From Chloroflexota bacterium (GTDB taxonomy: Bacteria; Chloroflexota; Anaerolineae; Aggregatilineales; Phototrophicaceae): DNA of 64,000 bases. Position numbers and translations under genes: made by a program. Position 1 is the first letter of the stretch, and the number at the start of each line of letters is the position of its first letter. Below are positions 19,849 to 28,064 of this stretch, one piece after another. The notes beneath the pieces are model-generated. The model did not search any database. It was given only the letters and a program-made list of their open reading frames with translations, and was not told the origin of the DNA. The DNA is taken from contig WTGF01000064.1 of assembly GCA_011525385.1 (NCBI GenBank), forward strand, positions 1 to 64,000, written 5' to 3'.

Positions 19849-21185
19849 AGCGCTGATTCTCCCAGTTTTGCGGCGTTTGACAACCAGTAATTGCAGGCGG
19901 CCTTGCAGGGCAGGTCTGACTTCGGCTCACCCTGCCACCAGGTTGGTTGGCGGACGCAAGCGCCGCAGACCTTGGCGACTGTCCTTTCAATGAGTTCCGC
20001 AGCCAGATTATGGATCCCCTTGAACATGCCGATTTGTCGCTCGCTGGTGACTTTGAGGGGCTCGGCCAGGAAGTTTCCCTGATGCTTTGCCGCCCAATCG
20101 GCGACCAAACCCGGATAAATGGTTTCCAGCACGGCATGCGCTTGCGCGGGCCGATCGAGATCGACGTGCCAACCGGCGGGCAAATCCGCGGATGTGAGCA
20201 AGGGGCGGAAAGGATCTTCGCGCAAGCGGGCGCGAAGCTGCGCCGCCGACGACATGGGGGTGCTGCATGCGTCATTGTCGCAATGCCAGACGCGTTTTTC
20301 CGTTACCATCACTTGACCGAATTGAAGCGGCTTCTTCTGATTTGTTCTTTCCTTCAACGCCTTTACAAGCGAGTGGCGGCCGGCCTTGGGGAAGCCTCGC
20401 CAAGAGCGGCTGTCGGAGTCGCGACAAACAGGAAGCCCGGCCTCCAGAGCCAATTCGTGGATCGCCGAACAGATGGATTCATCCCCGCTCAAGGATTGCG
20501 TGTAAAAGATTTTGCGTCCGGCGACCGTTTGTGGCGCGGCGCGGTCGGACAAGCCAAGCGCGCGCGGCACATCAATGCTGACGTGGGATCCCGGCGCCAG
20601 AAAATAGGGCAGCGCGATGATATTGCCAGCGGAGGTTGTCCGATAAATGCTTTGGATCTCTGGCTCGTCGTCCAGGTAAACATCGACCACTTCGCCGACC
20701 CAATTCATATCACGCAGGACTTTCGCCTGGTACCGGGTTGTAGCGCGACTGTTTGGATTGCGACGCGTGCCGTGTCCGATGATAGCAACGGCGGTATCCG
20801 CTCGATCCAGATTGTGTTCATCAATGTGTACCCGCACGATGTTCCGCACAACTCTTGTCATGGCCGGATGTTCGCCCAGTGGCCGCGCAAGCGTGATCGT
20901 CTTGCCGTCTCGCCTGGTCACAGGTCGGGGCAAAGCCATTTCTGACGGTATCACGGAAGCCGTGAAATACCCCTGCGCCGTGAATACGGGCACGACGAAG
21001 ATTTGAGTCGCCTTCACCGTATCGAGTACCTGGTTCAAGGCCGGCGGCTCTTTCCAGAAACAGGCCGTGACTTCGCCAGCTGCCCCCAGCGCGCGCAGGC
21101 GGTCGACATAGCTCCAGACGACGCCGGCGGTGTTTGGGCTGATGTGTGAGCCGTGCCCGGCGAGTATCAGCGCAGAATCAGTCAT
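19845..21185 (-). CDS. Double-CbiX sirohydrochlorin chelatase with DR2241-type Fe-S domain
   Basis: A 446-residue protein predicted to insert ferrous iron into sirohydrochlorin to make siroheme. Two chelatase halves are visible: LILAGHGSHISPNTAG at the N-terminus and VAIIGHGTRRNPNS near residue 137, each with a His expected at the metal site. The last 130 residues carry paired cysteines (WHCDNDAC, VCGACVRQ, LPCKAACNYW), like the 4Fe-4S C-terminal domain known in Deinococcus DR2241-type CbiX proteins. The start overlaps the dehydrogenase stop by 4 bases. The Fe-S domain may be redox or structural. Cobalt chelation is a less likely alternative given the operon. Confidence 0.8.
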   Translation of the reverse strand: MTDSALILAGHGSHISPNTAGVVWSYVDRLRALGAAGEVTACFWKEPPALNQVLDTVKATQIFVVPVFTAQGYFTASVIPSEMALPRPVTRRDGKTITLARPLGEHPAMTRVVRNIVRVHIDEHNLDRADTAVAIIGHGTRRNPNSRATTRYQAKVLRDMNWVGEVVDVYLDDEPEIQSIYRTTSAGNIIALPYFLAPGSHVSIDVPRALGLSDRAAPQTVAGRKIFYTQSLSGDESICSAIHELALEAGLPVCRDSDSRSWRGFPKAGRHSLVKALKERTNQKKPLQFGQVMVTEKRVWHCDNDACSTPMSSAAQLRARLREDPFRPLLTSADLPAGWHVDLDRPAQAHAVLETIYPGLVADWAAKHQGNFLAEPLKVTSERQIGMFKGIHNLAAELIERTVAKVCGACVRQPTWWQGEPKSDLPCKAACNYWLSNAAKLGESAL

Positions 21186-21844
21186 AAAGCCAGATCCCGA
21201 CTTATAATTTCATCGAAGATTCGCCTGGCGCTTTCGGGCTGGCCATCGCTCAATAACGGGAGTACATCCGAATTCAGAATGCGCCGATAAAGCTCTCGCC
21301 GGGCCATTTGGGAATCGAGTTGGCCTTTGAGCGGCTCCCGCAACTCGCCCAGCCACTCGCTCAGAACCGAATACTCATCGCCAATAGCGTGTTCCAGTTG
21401 CTTCTTGAGCCCCCGCAGCATCGAGGGTGAGGCGCCATTGGTGCTTAGCGCGATTATCAGCGGGGATCGGTCGATAACCGCCATATTGCTGAAATCGCTG
21501 TCATCGCTGCTGCCGTTGGCGACATTTGTTAAGGCGCGGATGCGATGTGAGTCCTGAGCCACGATTTGGTTGACAGCATCATCGTCAGTTGTGGCGATGA
21601 CCAGAAAAGGCATATGTTCGTTTAACATGTCGCGTTGGTATTCCGAATGGATTAACTCAATCTGGCCCTCATTGGCCAGCGCCAGAAGCTCTGTCGATAC
21701 GGCCGGGCTGATAACCAGTACCCGCGCGCCTGAATGTAGCAAATGCTTGACTTTGCGCGTCGCCACTCGGCCGCCGCCGATGACGGCGACTTGCTTGTCT
21801 TGCAGGTGAAGCAAGATGGGATATCCGGCAGTCGACTCAGGCAT
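21182..21844 (-). CDS. Precorrin-2 dehydrogenase (SirC-like)
   Basis: Oxidises precorrin-2 to sirohydrochlorin with NAD+, the second step of siroheme synthesis. The 220-residue product starts at MPESTAGYPILLHLQ and has the Rossmann loop VAVIGGGRVATRKV near residue 20. The ALSTNGASPSMLRGLKKQLE segment is characteristic of CysG-N/Met8/SirC proteins. The ATG at 21844 overlaps the cysH stop region by 8 bases, so I use it instead of the longer open frame to 22075, which lies inside cysH. No chelatase activity needs to be assumed, as the next gene supplies it. Confidence 0.88.
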   Translation of the reverse strand: MPESTAGYPILLHLQDKQVAVIGGGRVATRKVKHLLHSGARVLVISPAVSTELLALANEGQIELIHSEYQRDMLNEHMPFLVIATTDDDAVNQIVAQDSHRIRALTNVANGSSDDSDFSNMAVIDRSPLIIALSTNGASPSMLRGLKKQLEHAIGDEYSVLSEWLGELREPLKGQLDSQMARRELYRRILNSDVLPLLSDGQPESARRIFDEIISRDLAL

Positions 21845-22574
21845 GGGCGCCCACCCGGGCCGGTTTGGTGATCTGCTCGATATGGATGCCGCATTCTGTT
21901 TTGTCTCGCTGCGACCAACGGCCACTTCGGGAATCGGCGTCTTGATTGACCGCCTTGGTGCAGGTCCAGCAGCCGATGCTGGGATAGCCGATATCGTGCA
22001 AGGGATTGTAGGGCAAGTCATGGGCGCGCAAGTAGGCCCAAATCTTGTCTTCACTCCAATTGGCGAAGGGCGCAATCTTGATCAGACCCGTTCGCGAATC
22101 CCGGCTGATGATGGGTGTATTGGCGCGATTAGCTGATTGATCGCGGCGAAGTCCAGTCACCCAGGCCGAATAAGCCGAAAGCGCCTCTCGCAAGGGAATC
22201 GTTTTGCGAATATGACAGCAGCGGTCGGGATTGCGCTCCCACAAGCGATCGCCGTAATCGCGCGCTTGCTGCCGCGGCGTCTGACGCGGTCTGATGCGCT
22301 GAAGATTGAGTTCGAAGCGTTCTTCCAGCGCATTCACCAGATCGACAGTCTCCGGAAAAAGAAAGCCAGTATCGAGTGTCAGCACCTGCGTAGCGGGAGC
22401 GATCTCACCCATCATGTGCAGCGTAACGATCCCGGTGGTTTGAAAACTGGTCACGATGGCGAGCGTCTCGCCAAAAGTCCTGTTGGCCCAAGACAAGATT
22501 TCGCGCGGTTCCGCGCTCTCGAATTGTTCCGCCAACCCGTTGATCTGTGCAGCGCTTGTGTTCAATCCCAGCAC
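21837..22574 (-). CDS. cysH: Adenylyl-sulfate reductase, thioredoxin-type with 4Fe-4S (CysH)
   Basis: Reduces activated sulfate (APS, possibly PAPS) to sulfite. The 245-residue product has the full cluster ligand set of the APS-reducing subgroup: Cys119-Cys120 (DRCCHIRK) and Cys202/Cys205 (GCWTCTKA). The catalytic cysteine is in TECGIH (Cys228). The nucleotide-binding LAIVTSFQTTGIV is at the N-terminus. The start is GTG with AGGAG 6 bases upstream. It is the first structural gene of the sulfur operon and lies behind a 377-base leader with two Cys-rich peptides and two terminators. No ATP sulfurylase gene is in the window. Confidence 0.92.
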   Translation of the reverse strand: MLGLNTSAAQINGLAEQFESAEPREILSWANRTFGETLAIVTSFQTTGIVTLHMMGEIAPATQVLTLDTGFLFPETVDLVNALEERFELNLQRIRPRQTPRQQARDYGDRLWERNPDRCCHIRKTIPLREALSAYSAWVTGLRRDQSANRANTPIISRDSRTGLIKIAPFANWSEDKIWAYLRAHDLPYNPLHDIGYPSIGCWTCTKAVNQDADSRSGRWSQRDKTECGIHIEQITKPARVGAHA

Positions 22575-22608
22575 TTTGAACTCCTATCCCGCGTTGTTGA
22601 TCCCTAAA

Positions 22609-22636
22609 CAAAAAACGCTTCGGATTATCCGAAGCG
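22609..22636 (-). terminator. Intrinsic terminator/attenuator 2 before cysH
   Basis: On the minus strand a 9-bp stem CGCTTCGGA/TCCGAAGCG with a 3-base loop (22616-22636) is followed by TTTTTTG. It sits 35 bases before the cysH start and after the second Cys-rich leader ORF. An 11-base segment of that ORF (22684-22694) can pair with 22622-22632 of the stem with one G-U, which would prevent the hairpin. Confidence 0.88.
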
Positions 22637-22660
22637 CCCCAAGATTCCTGAACGACTCTG

Positions 22661-22759
22661 CTAGCGAGACTCAAGCGCCAGCATCGGATAACCCAGCCTC
22701 CCCGGCTCGGTACAGCAACAACAACAAACGTGGCGGCAGTGGTTCTTGCTTGTTGACAT
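22661..22759 (-). CDS. Cysteine-rich leader peptide 2 of the sulfur operon
   Basis: A 32-codon ORF, ATG to TAG. Its product begins MSTSKNHCRHV and then has five consecutive cysteines (codons 12-16, TGT TGT TGT TGC TGT) plus Cys8. It lies between terminator 1 and terminator 2 of the cysH leader. A GAGGG element is about 12 bases upstream, a little far for a ribosome binding site. A ribosome stalled for cysteinyl-tRNA at codons 12-16 would leave 22684-22694 free to form the antiterminator. The same bases read as a leucine run in another frame, but the downstream genes make cysteine, so the Cys reading is preferred. Confidence 0.82.
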   Translation of the reverse strand: MSTSKNHCRHVCCCCCTEPGRLGYPMLALESR

Positions 22760-22788
22760 CTTCAAAAATGTCCCTCGCGTCCCCCAAC

Positions 22789-22815
22789 AAAAAAGCCCCG
22801 TGTCGTAACGGGGCT
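22789..22815 (-). terminator. Intrinsic terminator/attenuator 1 in the cysH leader
   Basis: On the minus strand a 7-bp stem AGCCCCG/CGGGGCT (22794-22815) with an 8-base loop is followed by TTTTTTG. It is 34 bases after the stop of the first leader ORF. Bases 22866-22871 of that ORF can pair with 22802-22807 in the loop, and a GG-rich stretch next to them with the C-run of the stem. This is a weaker competing structure than in attenuator 2. Confidence 0.85.
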
Positions 22816-22848
22816 GCTTGTTTCGGATTGATCCAGGCTTTCAGGTAC

Positions 22849-22923
22849 CTAGCAATGTCCCACCGCACGACTATCGGAAGATAGTATCTGACAACAACAG
22901 GTGGAACAGCAGTTGCGGAACAT
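22849..22923 (-). CDS. Cysteine-rich leader peptide 1 of the sulfur operon
   Basis: A 24-codon ORF, ATG to TAG, product beginning MFRNCCSTCCC. Cysteines are at codons 5, 6, 9, 10, 11 and 24, that is 6 of 24. TTGGAAG lies 5 bases before the ATG, a good ribosome binding site. The predicted transcript start from the promoter at 22958-22986 is about 28 bases upstream, so this is the first ORF on the message. Terminator 1 follows. The spacing from its last clustered Cys codon to the competing segment (about 20 bases) is close to that in leader 2 (about 18 bases). Confidence 0.82.
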   Translation of the reverse strand: MFRNCCSTCCCQILSSDSRAVGHC

Positions 22924-22957
22924 CGAGACTTCCAAGGTTTTTGACCAATTCCAAGAG

Positions 22958-22986
22958 AGCTTAGCGCATGTTTGCGCCTTTGTCAA
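22958..22986 (-). promoter_or_regulatory. Promoter of the cysteine/sulfur operon
   Basis: The -35 box TTGACA (22981-22986) and -10-like TAAGCT (22958-22963) are spaced by 17 bases on the minus strand. The start of transcription would be near 22951, giving a leader of about 377 bases ahead of cysH that contains both Cys-rich ORFs and both terminators. No operator palindrome was noticed. Confidence 0.7.
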
Positions 22987-23043
22987 CTCGTTGATTGAAA
23001 CTCGTTCTCAGCGCCTGGTTTTCATATGATTTCGCAAGGTCGA

Positions 23044-23811
23044 TCAAGTGCTACCCATGCGCAAGGCGCCGTCGAGTCGAATCGTTTCGCCGTTGAGCAT
23101 TTCGTTTTCCACGATTTGCTGCGCCAACTGCGCGTATTCCGCGGGGGTACCCAAGCGTGAGGGGAAGGGCGCTTGTTTGCCAAGCGAGTCGCGGACGGCT
23201 TGCGGCAGGCTGCCGAGCAGCGGCGTATCAAAAATGCCCGGCGCGATCGTGCAGACACGGATGCCATTTCGGGCGAGATCGCGCGCGATTGGCAAGGTCA
23301 TGCCGACGATGCCGCCTTTGGAGGCGGAATAGGCTGCTTGTCCGATTTGGCCTTCGAAAGCGGCCACGGAGGCGCTATTGATGATCACGCCGCGCTCGCC
23401 GCCCGCGCCCGCTGGATTCGCCGACATCATCGCGGCGGCCAGACGAATGACGTTGAATGTGCCTATCAAATTGATGCGAATCACCGTCTCGAACAAGTCC
23501 AGCGGGTGCGCGCCGCGGCTGCTGATCGTACGGATGGCGAGACCGACCCCGGCGCAATTGACAAGCACATTCGGGGCCCCGAATGCCGTCACTGCCAGAT
23601 CCAGCGCGGCCTGAACATCCGACTCGCTTGTTACGTCCCCCCTCGCAAAGCGCGCGGCTTCGCCTATGGCCGCCGTGAGTTCGCGCCCTTTTTCGAGGTC
23701 TCGATCAAGGATCACGATCTTGGCGCCTTGGTCGGCAAAGCGCCTCGCCGTCGCCGCGCCCAATCCGGACGCGCCGCCGGTGACAAGCGCGATAACCTCT
23801 TCCATTCGCAT
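23044..23811 (-). CDS. SDR oxidoreductase, 3-hydroxyacyl-CoA dehydrogenase type 2-like
   Basis: A classical short-chain dehydrogenase of about 255 residues. The cofactor loop is TGGASGLGA near residue 10, followed by an Asp (VILDRD) that favours NAD. The NCAGVG motif, catalytic Ser (INSAS) and YSASKGG (Tyr-Lys) are all present. The overall pattern, including [15 protein letters not shown] and a C-terminal [13 protein letters not shown], matches the HSD17B10-like group that oxidises 3-hydroxyacyl-CoA. I start at 23811 (MRMEEV), with GGGAG upstream. The gene lies 60 bases upstream of the cys promoter and may be co-transcribed with rho, about 100 bases before it. Confidence 0.85.
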   Translation of the reverse strand: MRMEEVIALVTGGASGLGAATARRFADQGAKIVILDRDLEKGRELTAAIGEAARFARGDVTSESDVQAALDLAVTAFGAPNVLVNCAGVGLAIRTISSRGAHPLDLFETVIRINLIGTFNVIRLAAAMMSANPAGAGGERGVIINSASVAAFEGQIGQAAYSASKGGIVGMTLPIARDLARNGIRVCTIAPGIFDTPLLGSLPQAVRDSLGKQAPFPSRLGTPAEYAQLAQQIVENEMLNGETIRLDGALRMGST

Positions 23812-23913
23812 AAGATTTGACTCCCGATAGATTATGGAACGCAAAGCGCCGCGCCCGAAATTACCGTTCGGCCGCCGCGTGTCGCGGAGAAACTCGTCAC
23901 TCGGCCGGGATGC

Positions 23914-25182
23914 CTAGCGCCCGTTTGAGCCGCTCAAGCTGTTGAGGAACTTCTGGTTGGTGTCGTAAAGTCGGAAGCTGTGCAGCAATTGTTCGGTAGC
24001 GCCGACGATGCCTTCCGGCTGTTCCGCCAAATGAGACCACATACGGCGCATGGTATAGACGCGCTGCAAGACATCGGGACCGAGCAGCAATTCTTCGCGG
24101 CGGGTCGAAGACTGTTCGATATCGAAAGCGGGAAAGATCCGACGTTCCTGGAGCTTGCGGCTGAGGTGGAGTTCCATATTGCCCGTGCCCTTGAATTCTT
24201 CGTAGATGACGTCGTCCATCTTGCTGCCGGTATTGACCAGGCAGGTCGCGACTATGGTCAGGCTGCCGCCTTCTTCGACATTGCGGGCCGCGCCAAATAA
24301 ACGCTTGGGCGGGTGAATCGCGGAGGGGTCCAAACCGCCGGAAAGCGTGCGTCCGCTGGTGGGAACGACAAGATTATAAGCGCGCGCCAAACGCGTGACG
24401 CTATCCAGCATCATCACAACGTGACGCCTGACTTCGACCAGACGCTTGGCGCGCTCCAGCGCCATTTCGGCAACCCGGACATGATGATGTACCGGATCGT
24501 CAAAGGTGGAGGCGATGACCTCGGCATCAACGGAACGATCCATATCGGTCACTTCTTCAGGGCGCTCGCCAATCAGGGCAATCATCAAGTGGACTTCGGG
24601 ATAGTTGTGGCTGATCGCGTTGGCGATGTCTTTGAGAACGGTGGTCTTGCCCGCCTTGGGCGGCGATACGATCAAACCGCGCTGCCCGAATCCGATGGGC
24701 GCGATCAGATTCAGCATACGCGTGGACATGATGCGCGGCAGCGTTTCCAGGTTGAAACGGACTTCCGGGAAGATGGGTGTCAAACGTTCGAAATTGGCGC
24801 GCTGCCGGACCTCGTTGGGGTTGAGACCGTTGACCGCGTCGACGCGAAGCAACCCGAAGTAACGCTCGGTGTCTTTTGGCGGGCGAACCTGACCAATCAC
24901 CATGTCGCCGGTGCGCAAGTTGAACTTTTTGATTTGCGTCTGGCTGACATAGATATCGTTTTTGCCCGGGAGGTAGCCCTCGGCGCGCAGGAAACCGATA
25001 CCATCATCCACCACTTCCAGCACGCCGCCGCGAAGCTCGTGGCCGCGCCGCACGGCATCTTGACGCAGCAAACCTATGATTAGGTCCTGCTTCTTCAATC
25101 GGCTGAAGCGCGGCACATTGTTGTCGCGCGCCAGACTGCGCAATTCGGGAAGGGTCTTCGTTTCAAGTTTTGCGATATTCAT
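23914..25182 (-). CDS. rho: Transcription termination factor Rho
   Basis: The hexameric RNA helicase that ends transcription. The 422-residue product has an N-terminal Rho-N helix region ([25 protein letters not shown] begins it), a cold-shock-like RNA-binding domain with [19 protein letters not shown], and the ATPase. Walker A is [10 protein letters not shown], and [13 protein letters not shown] and [14 protein letters not shown] are typical. There is no large insertion of the kind common in high-GC actinobacteria. A consensus promoter at 25500-25528 implies a leader of about 310 bases, in line with the autoregulated rho leaders known in other bacteria. Confidence 0.96.
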   Translation of the reverse strand: MNIAKLETKTLPELRSLARDNNVPRFSRLKKQDLIIGLLRQDAVRRGHELRGGVLEVVDDGIGFLRAEGYLPGKNDIYVSQTQIKKFNLRTGDMVIGQVRPPKDTERYFGLLRVDAVNGLNPNEVRQRANFERLTPIFPEVRFNLETLPRIMSTRMLNLIAPIGFGQRGLIVSPPKAGKTTVLKDIANAISHNYPEVHLMIALIGERPEEVTDMDRSVDAEVIASTFDDPVHHHVRVAEMALERAKRLVEVRRHVVMMLDSVTRLARAYNLVVPTSGRTLSGGLDPSAIHPPKRLFGAARNVEEGGSLTIVATCLVNTGSKMDDVIYEEFKGTGNMELHLSRKLQERRIFPAFDIEQSSTRREELLLGPDVLQRVYTMRRMWSHLAEQPEGIVGATEQLLHSFRLYDTNQKFLNSLSGSNGR

Positions 25183-25591
25183 GCTGATTGTCCTGGGTTA
25201 ATTTGTTGCGGCAGGGGTGTATGCTGGGGCCGCCGCGCGAACAGAGATTGTATCCTTACCTGTTTACTGAATTGTTGGAAAATTATTGGAAGTTCTTTTC
25301 CTCTGGGAATCGCAAGCATTCGCCGTAACGGACGCTAGACATGGAGATGCACAACCCTGCGGGATGCTGACCGACTGGCGATTTTCATGAGAAACTCACT
25401 AAAATTACTCGCTACGCGGATAGCCAAAAGAGGCTTTTTGACACTCCACAGTTATGACGTTTACTGGTACAGATGTGGAAAATGAAACCTGTAAGTTAGA
25501 CTATAGCATAGTATTGATTTGTAGTCAAATGGAAATTGAATCTGTATTAGGTTCTATTCAGGAATCGACATGATATTGTAGGTCGTAGATT
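25183..25591 (-). promoter_or_regulatory. rho promoter and long 5' leader
   Basis: The gap upstream of rho contains -35 TTGACT (25523-25528) and -10 TATAGT (25500-25505) with 17-base spacing. The transcript would start near 25493, giving a leader of about 310 bases. A small hairpin with CTCTTTTGG lies near 25425-25435. I see no protein-coding frame of note. The leader could carry rut-like sites for autoregulation, but that is inference. Confidence 0.6.
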
Positions 25592-25614
25592 GATCCCCGC
25601 CGACGGCGGGGATC
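25592..25614 (-). terminator. 10-bp perfect hairpin after the ABC transporter genes
   Basis: GATCCCCGCC (25592-25601) and its exact complement (25605-25614) have a 3-base loop. It follows the binding-protein stop by 21 bases on the minus strand. There is no T-run, so it is a Rho-assisted terminator or 3'-end protector at best. Confidence 0.5.
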
Positions 25615-25635
25615 GGTCTTACTGTATTTGCCTGG

Positions 25636-26976
25636 CTACATATCCAGGTCAGCGTGCAATTCAGCAACTTCCTCGTTCAATTCCGCCAGCGCGTCGGCGA
25701 CCGGGGCGTCGCCATTGACGACTTCGGCGATCACATTGGGCACCAGCCCGCGCACGGCGCTATAACTGGGAAGACCGGGGGAGGCATAAATGCTGACCAT
25801 TTCGTCAGCTAGAATGCCCTGCACTTCGACAAAGCGGTGATAGGGCATGCGCGGCTCGGTGAAATCGTCCTCGGTGATCTCGATATCGTTGCGTATGCTG
25901 AAGTATCCGGTCGCGCCGGACCAGGCAAGCTGCGCCTCGGCGCCGGCCAGGAACTTCACAAACAGCCAGGTGGCCACTTCTTGTTCCGGCGTCGCGGTCA
26001 AGATCGCCTGGCTAGGCACGAAGAGTTGCAGCGTGGGACCAACGCCGTCGGCGCCAGGGAATGCGGAAACCACCCATTCGTCGGTCATTTCGGCGGTGGC
26101 GGCGTCCCAGGTGACAAAGGGAATGCCGGCGGAACTGCCTGCCGCGAATGGTGTGACGCCCACCGCGAAGTCACCCGTGTTTTGATAACGTTCCGCGAAT
26201 AGATAGGCGCAATTGTTTTCCAACATGCGCGTGAACATTTCCAGGACGGCGGCCACTTCGGCGGATTCGAAAATGTACTCGCCGGACTCGACGTCAAATA
26301 TCGCGCCACCGTGCGCGGCGACAAAACTCTCGAAGTGTGATGTGCCGGTATCCAGGGGATATCCCTGATACATCTCGCTGGCGCCGGCCGCGCAGGAGAT
26401 TTCCTCGAACTCCGCCAGCGTCCCGGGCGGACGCCGCTCAAAGCCCAGCGCTTCGACGATGTCAAGATTAGTATAGAAAATGTTCAGCGAGTTCTGGTTC
26501 GCCCAGGCGACGCGCATACCGTGAAAGGGCGCGAAGTCCAGTTGGTTGACGTCGAGCAAATCGAAGTTGAGATTGGCTTGCTCGTCCGGCGGGATCCCCC
26601 ACATCGGGCTATTGAGCAATTCGTTGATGTCGACAACAACGCCTTCGTTGGCCCAGCCGGCGATGGCATTGGCATATCCCGCAACCAGGTTTGGCAACTC
26701 TCCGGAGAGAATGGCGGTATTCATCAGATCTTGAATGGGGCTGTAGCTGCCCTGATGGATGGCTTCCACCGTGATTCCATATTCGTTGCTGCTATTGAAC
26801 TCCTCGATCAATGCCGACATCGTTTCGGCCTGGGAACTGTCATCGGAATACTGATGCCAGTAGACGACCGTCTGTCCACTGGGATCAACACCTTCATAGT
26901 CGGTCATGTTCTGCGCTTGAACCAACCCAAGTGTCAGAACGACCAGCATGAGCGCGATAGTCATTTTAGTCTTCAT
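25636..26976 (-). CDS. ABC transporter extracellular sugar-binding protein
   Basis: The solute receptor of a carbohydrate ABC importer of the family 1 (MalE/UgpB) type, 446 residues. A signal peptide (MKTKMTIALMLVVLTLGLVQAQ) ends in AQA-like residues. There is no cysteine for lipid anchoring, so it would be a free or wall-bound protein rather than a lipoprotein. Conserved segments are VVYWHQYSDDSSQAETM, LPNLVAGYANAIAGWANEG and a late EVATWLFVKFLAG. It is the last gene of the cluster, after two permease genes, the reverse of the common order. The UgpB-like pattern hints at glycerol-3-phosphate or an oligosaccharide, not proven. Confidence 0.88.
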   Translation of the reverse strand: MKTKMTIALMLVVLTLGLVQAQNMTDYEGVDPSGQTVVYWHQYSDDSSQAETMSALIEEFNSSNEYGITVEAIHQGSYSPIQDLMNTAILSGELPNLVAGYANAIAGWANEGVVVDINELLNSPMWGIPPDEQANLNFDLLDVNQLDFAPFHGMRVAWANQNSLNIFYTNLDIVEALGFERRPPGTLAEFEEISCAAGASEMYQGYPLDTGTSHFESFVAAHGGAIFDVESGEYIFESAEVAAVLEMFTRMLENNCAYLFAERYQNTGDFAVGVTPFAAGSSAGIPFVTWDAATAEMTDEWVVSAFPGADGVGPTLQLFVPSQAILTATPEQEVATWLFVKFLAGAEAQLAWSGATGYFSIRNDIEITEDDFTEPRMPYHRFVEVQGILADEMVSIYASPGLPSYSAVRGLVPNVIAEVVNGDAPVADALAELNEEVAELHADLDM

Positions 26977-27098
26977 AGCTTGCGAGTCTCCTTCGCATAA
27001 AATGAGCTTTCGAAATAGGCGGCTGCTCCATACCCCCTCTTACGGGATTCAGCCATGGAATGAACACCGCAATACTGGACGCGGTGGAGGGTTCAACA

Positions 27099-28064
27099 CT
27101 AACCTCGGATACCTGTCTGCGCGATACCTTCGGTGAATTGCTTCTGCGCTACGAAATACAAGATCAGGATCGGTATGACGGTAATCACAGAAGCCGCCAT
27201 TTGCAAGTTCAAATCTCCGGGCGTGTCAGCTGTTACGAAATTGGACAAGCCTACTGCTATCGGTCGCCAATCGTCGTTGATAGTGACCAGCAAGGGCCAC
27301 ATCAAGGCGTTCCAGGAGCCGATAAAACCCAAGGTTACGATGGTCATGATGGGCGCCTTCGACAAAGGAAGAACCACGCTCCTTAAGAACTTGAAATGTC
27401 CCGCGCCGTCGATCCGCGCCGCTTCCCAAAGATCATTTGGGATTTGAATGAAGAACTGTCGCAGCAAAAAGATGTTGAAGACGGAAGCGAAGAACGGGAT
27501 GGTTAGAGCCGGCCAATTGTTGAACCAGGCGCCTGCCGGGCCGAAAAGGCTTTCGCTCAAACGCCCCAGCCAAATGACCGTTAGCAGATGCGGTATCAGC
27601 ATCACAATGCCCGGGATCATCATGGTGGACAAGAAAAGAGCGAATATGAAATTGCGCCCGATGAAATCCATGCGCGCGAAAGCGTATGCGGCCGGAATGC
27701 AAACGACCAGCGACCCGAAAACGCTGATCAGGGTAATACGCAGGCTGTTCCACAGATAGCCCGATATGCCGATAGACTGCAAGACGCCGGTACTCGGATC
27801 TGTGGTCAGTTCAATATCAAGGAAGTTTGCTCTGCGCAGAGCGGTGGCGTAATTCTCCCACAGCAGATTCTCCGGCAGCAGCCGCGTTAGATTGACCTCG
27901 CTTAGCGTCATGAACGAGGCGCTGATCATCCATAGAAAGGGACCCACTGCAATGATGACGCCGGCGAACAATACCGCGTAAATCGCGAGTTGACTCCGGT
28001 TGACGCGCGACGGTGGCGTCTGCTTCGCCTTGGTTGCTTTAGGGTCGCGACTCGGGCTAGGCAT
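27099..28064 (-). CDS. ABC sugar permease, MalG/UgpE type
   Basis: An inner-membrane permease of 321 residues with six predicted membrane helices. A cytoplasmic N-terminus is followed by YAVLFAGVIIAVGPFLWMIS as the first. The EAA loop that contacts the ATPase is in DLWEAARIDGAGHFKFLRSV. It overlaps the other permease gene by 8 bases, so the two are co-translated. The binding-protein gene follows 122 bases downstream. No ATP-binding subunit gene is in the window, so a shared MsmK/MalK-type ATPase elsewhere is expected. Confidence 0.9.
   Translation of the reverse strand: MPSPSRDPKATKAKQTPPSRVNRSQLAIYAVLFAGVIIAVGPFLWMISASFMTLSEVNLTRLLPENLLWENYATALRRANFLDIELTTDPSTGVLQSIGISGYLWNSLRITLISVFGSLVVCIPAAYAFARMDFIGRNFIFALFLSTMMIPGIVMLIPHLLTVIWLGRLSESLFGPAGAWFNNWPALTIPFFASVFNIFLLRQFFIQIPNDLWEAARIDGAGHFKFLRSVVLPLSKAPIMTIVTLGFIGSWNALMWPLLVTINDDWRPIAVGLSNFVTADTPGDLNLQMAASVITVIPILILYFVAQKQFTEGIAQTGIRG

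Noticed and set aside
22671..22868. A 65-codon GTG-start frame through the cysH leader with a run of five leucines
   Set aside because: It crosses terminator 1 and lacks a good ribosome binding site. The leucine run is the Cys run read one base over, and the operon makes cysteine.
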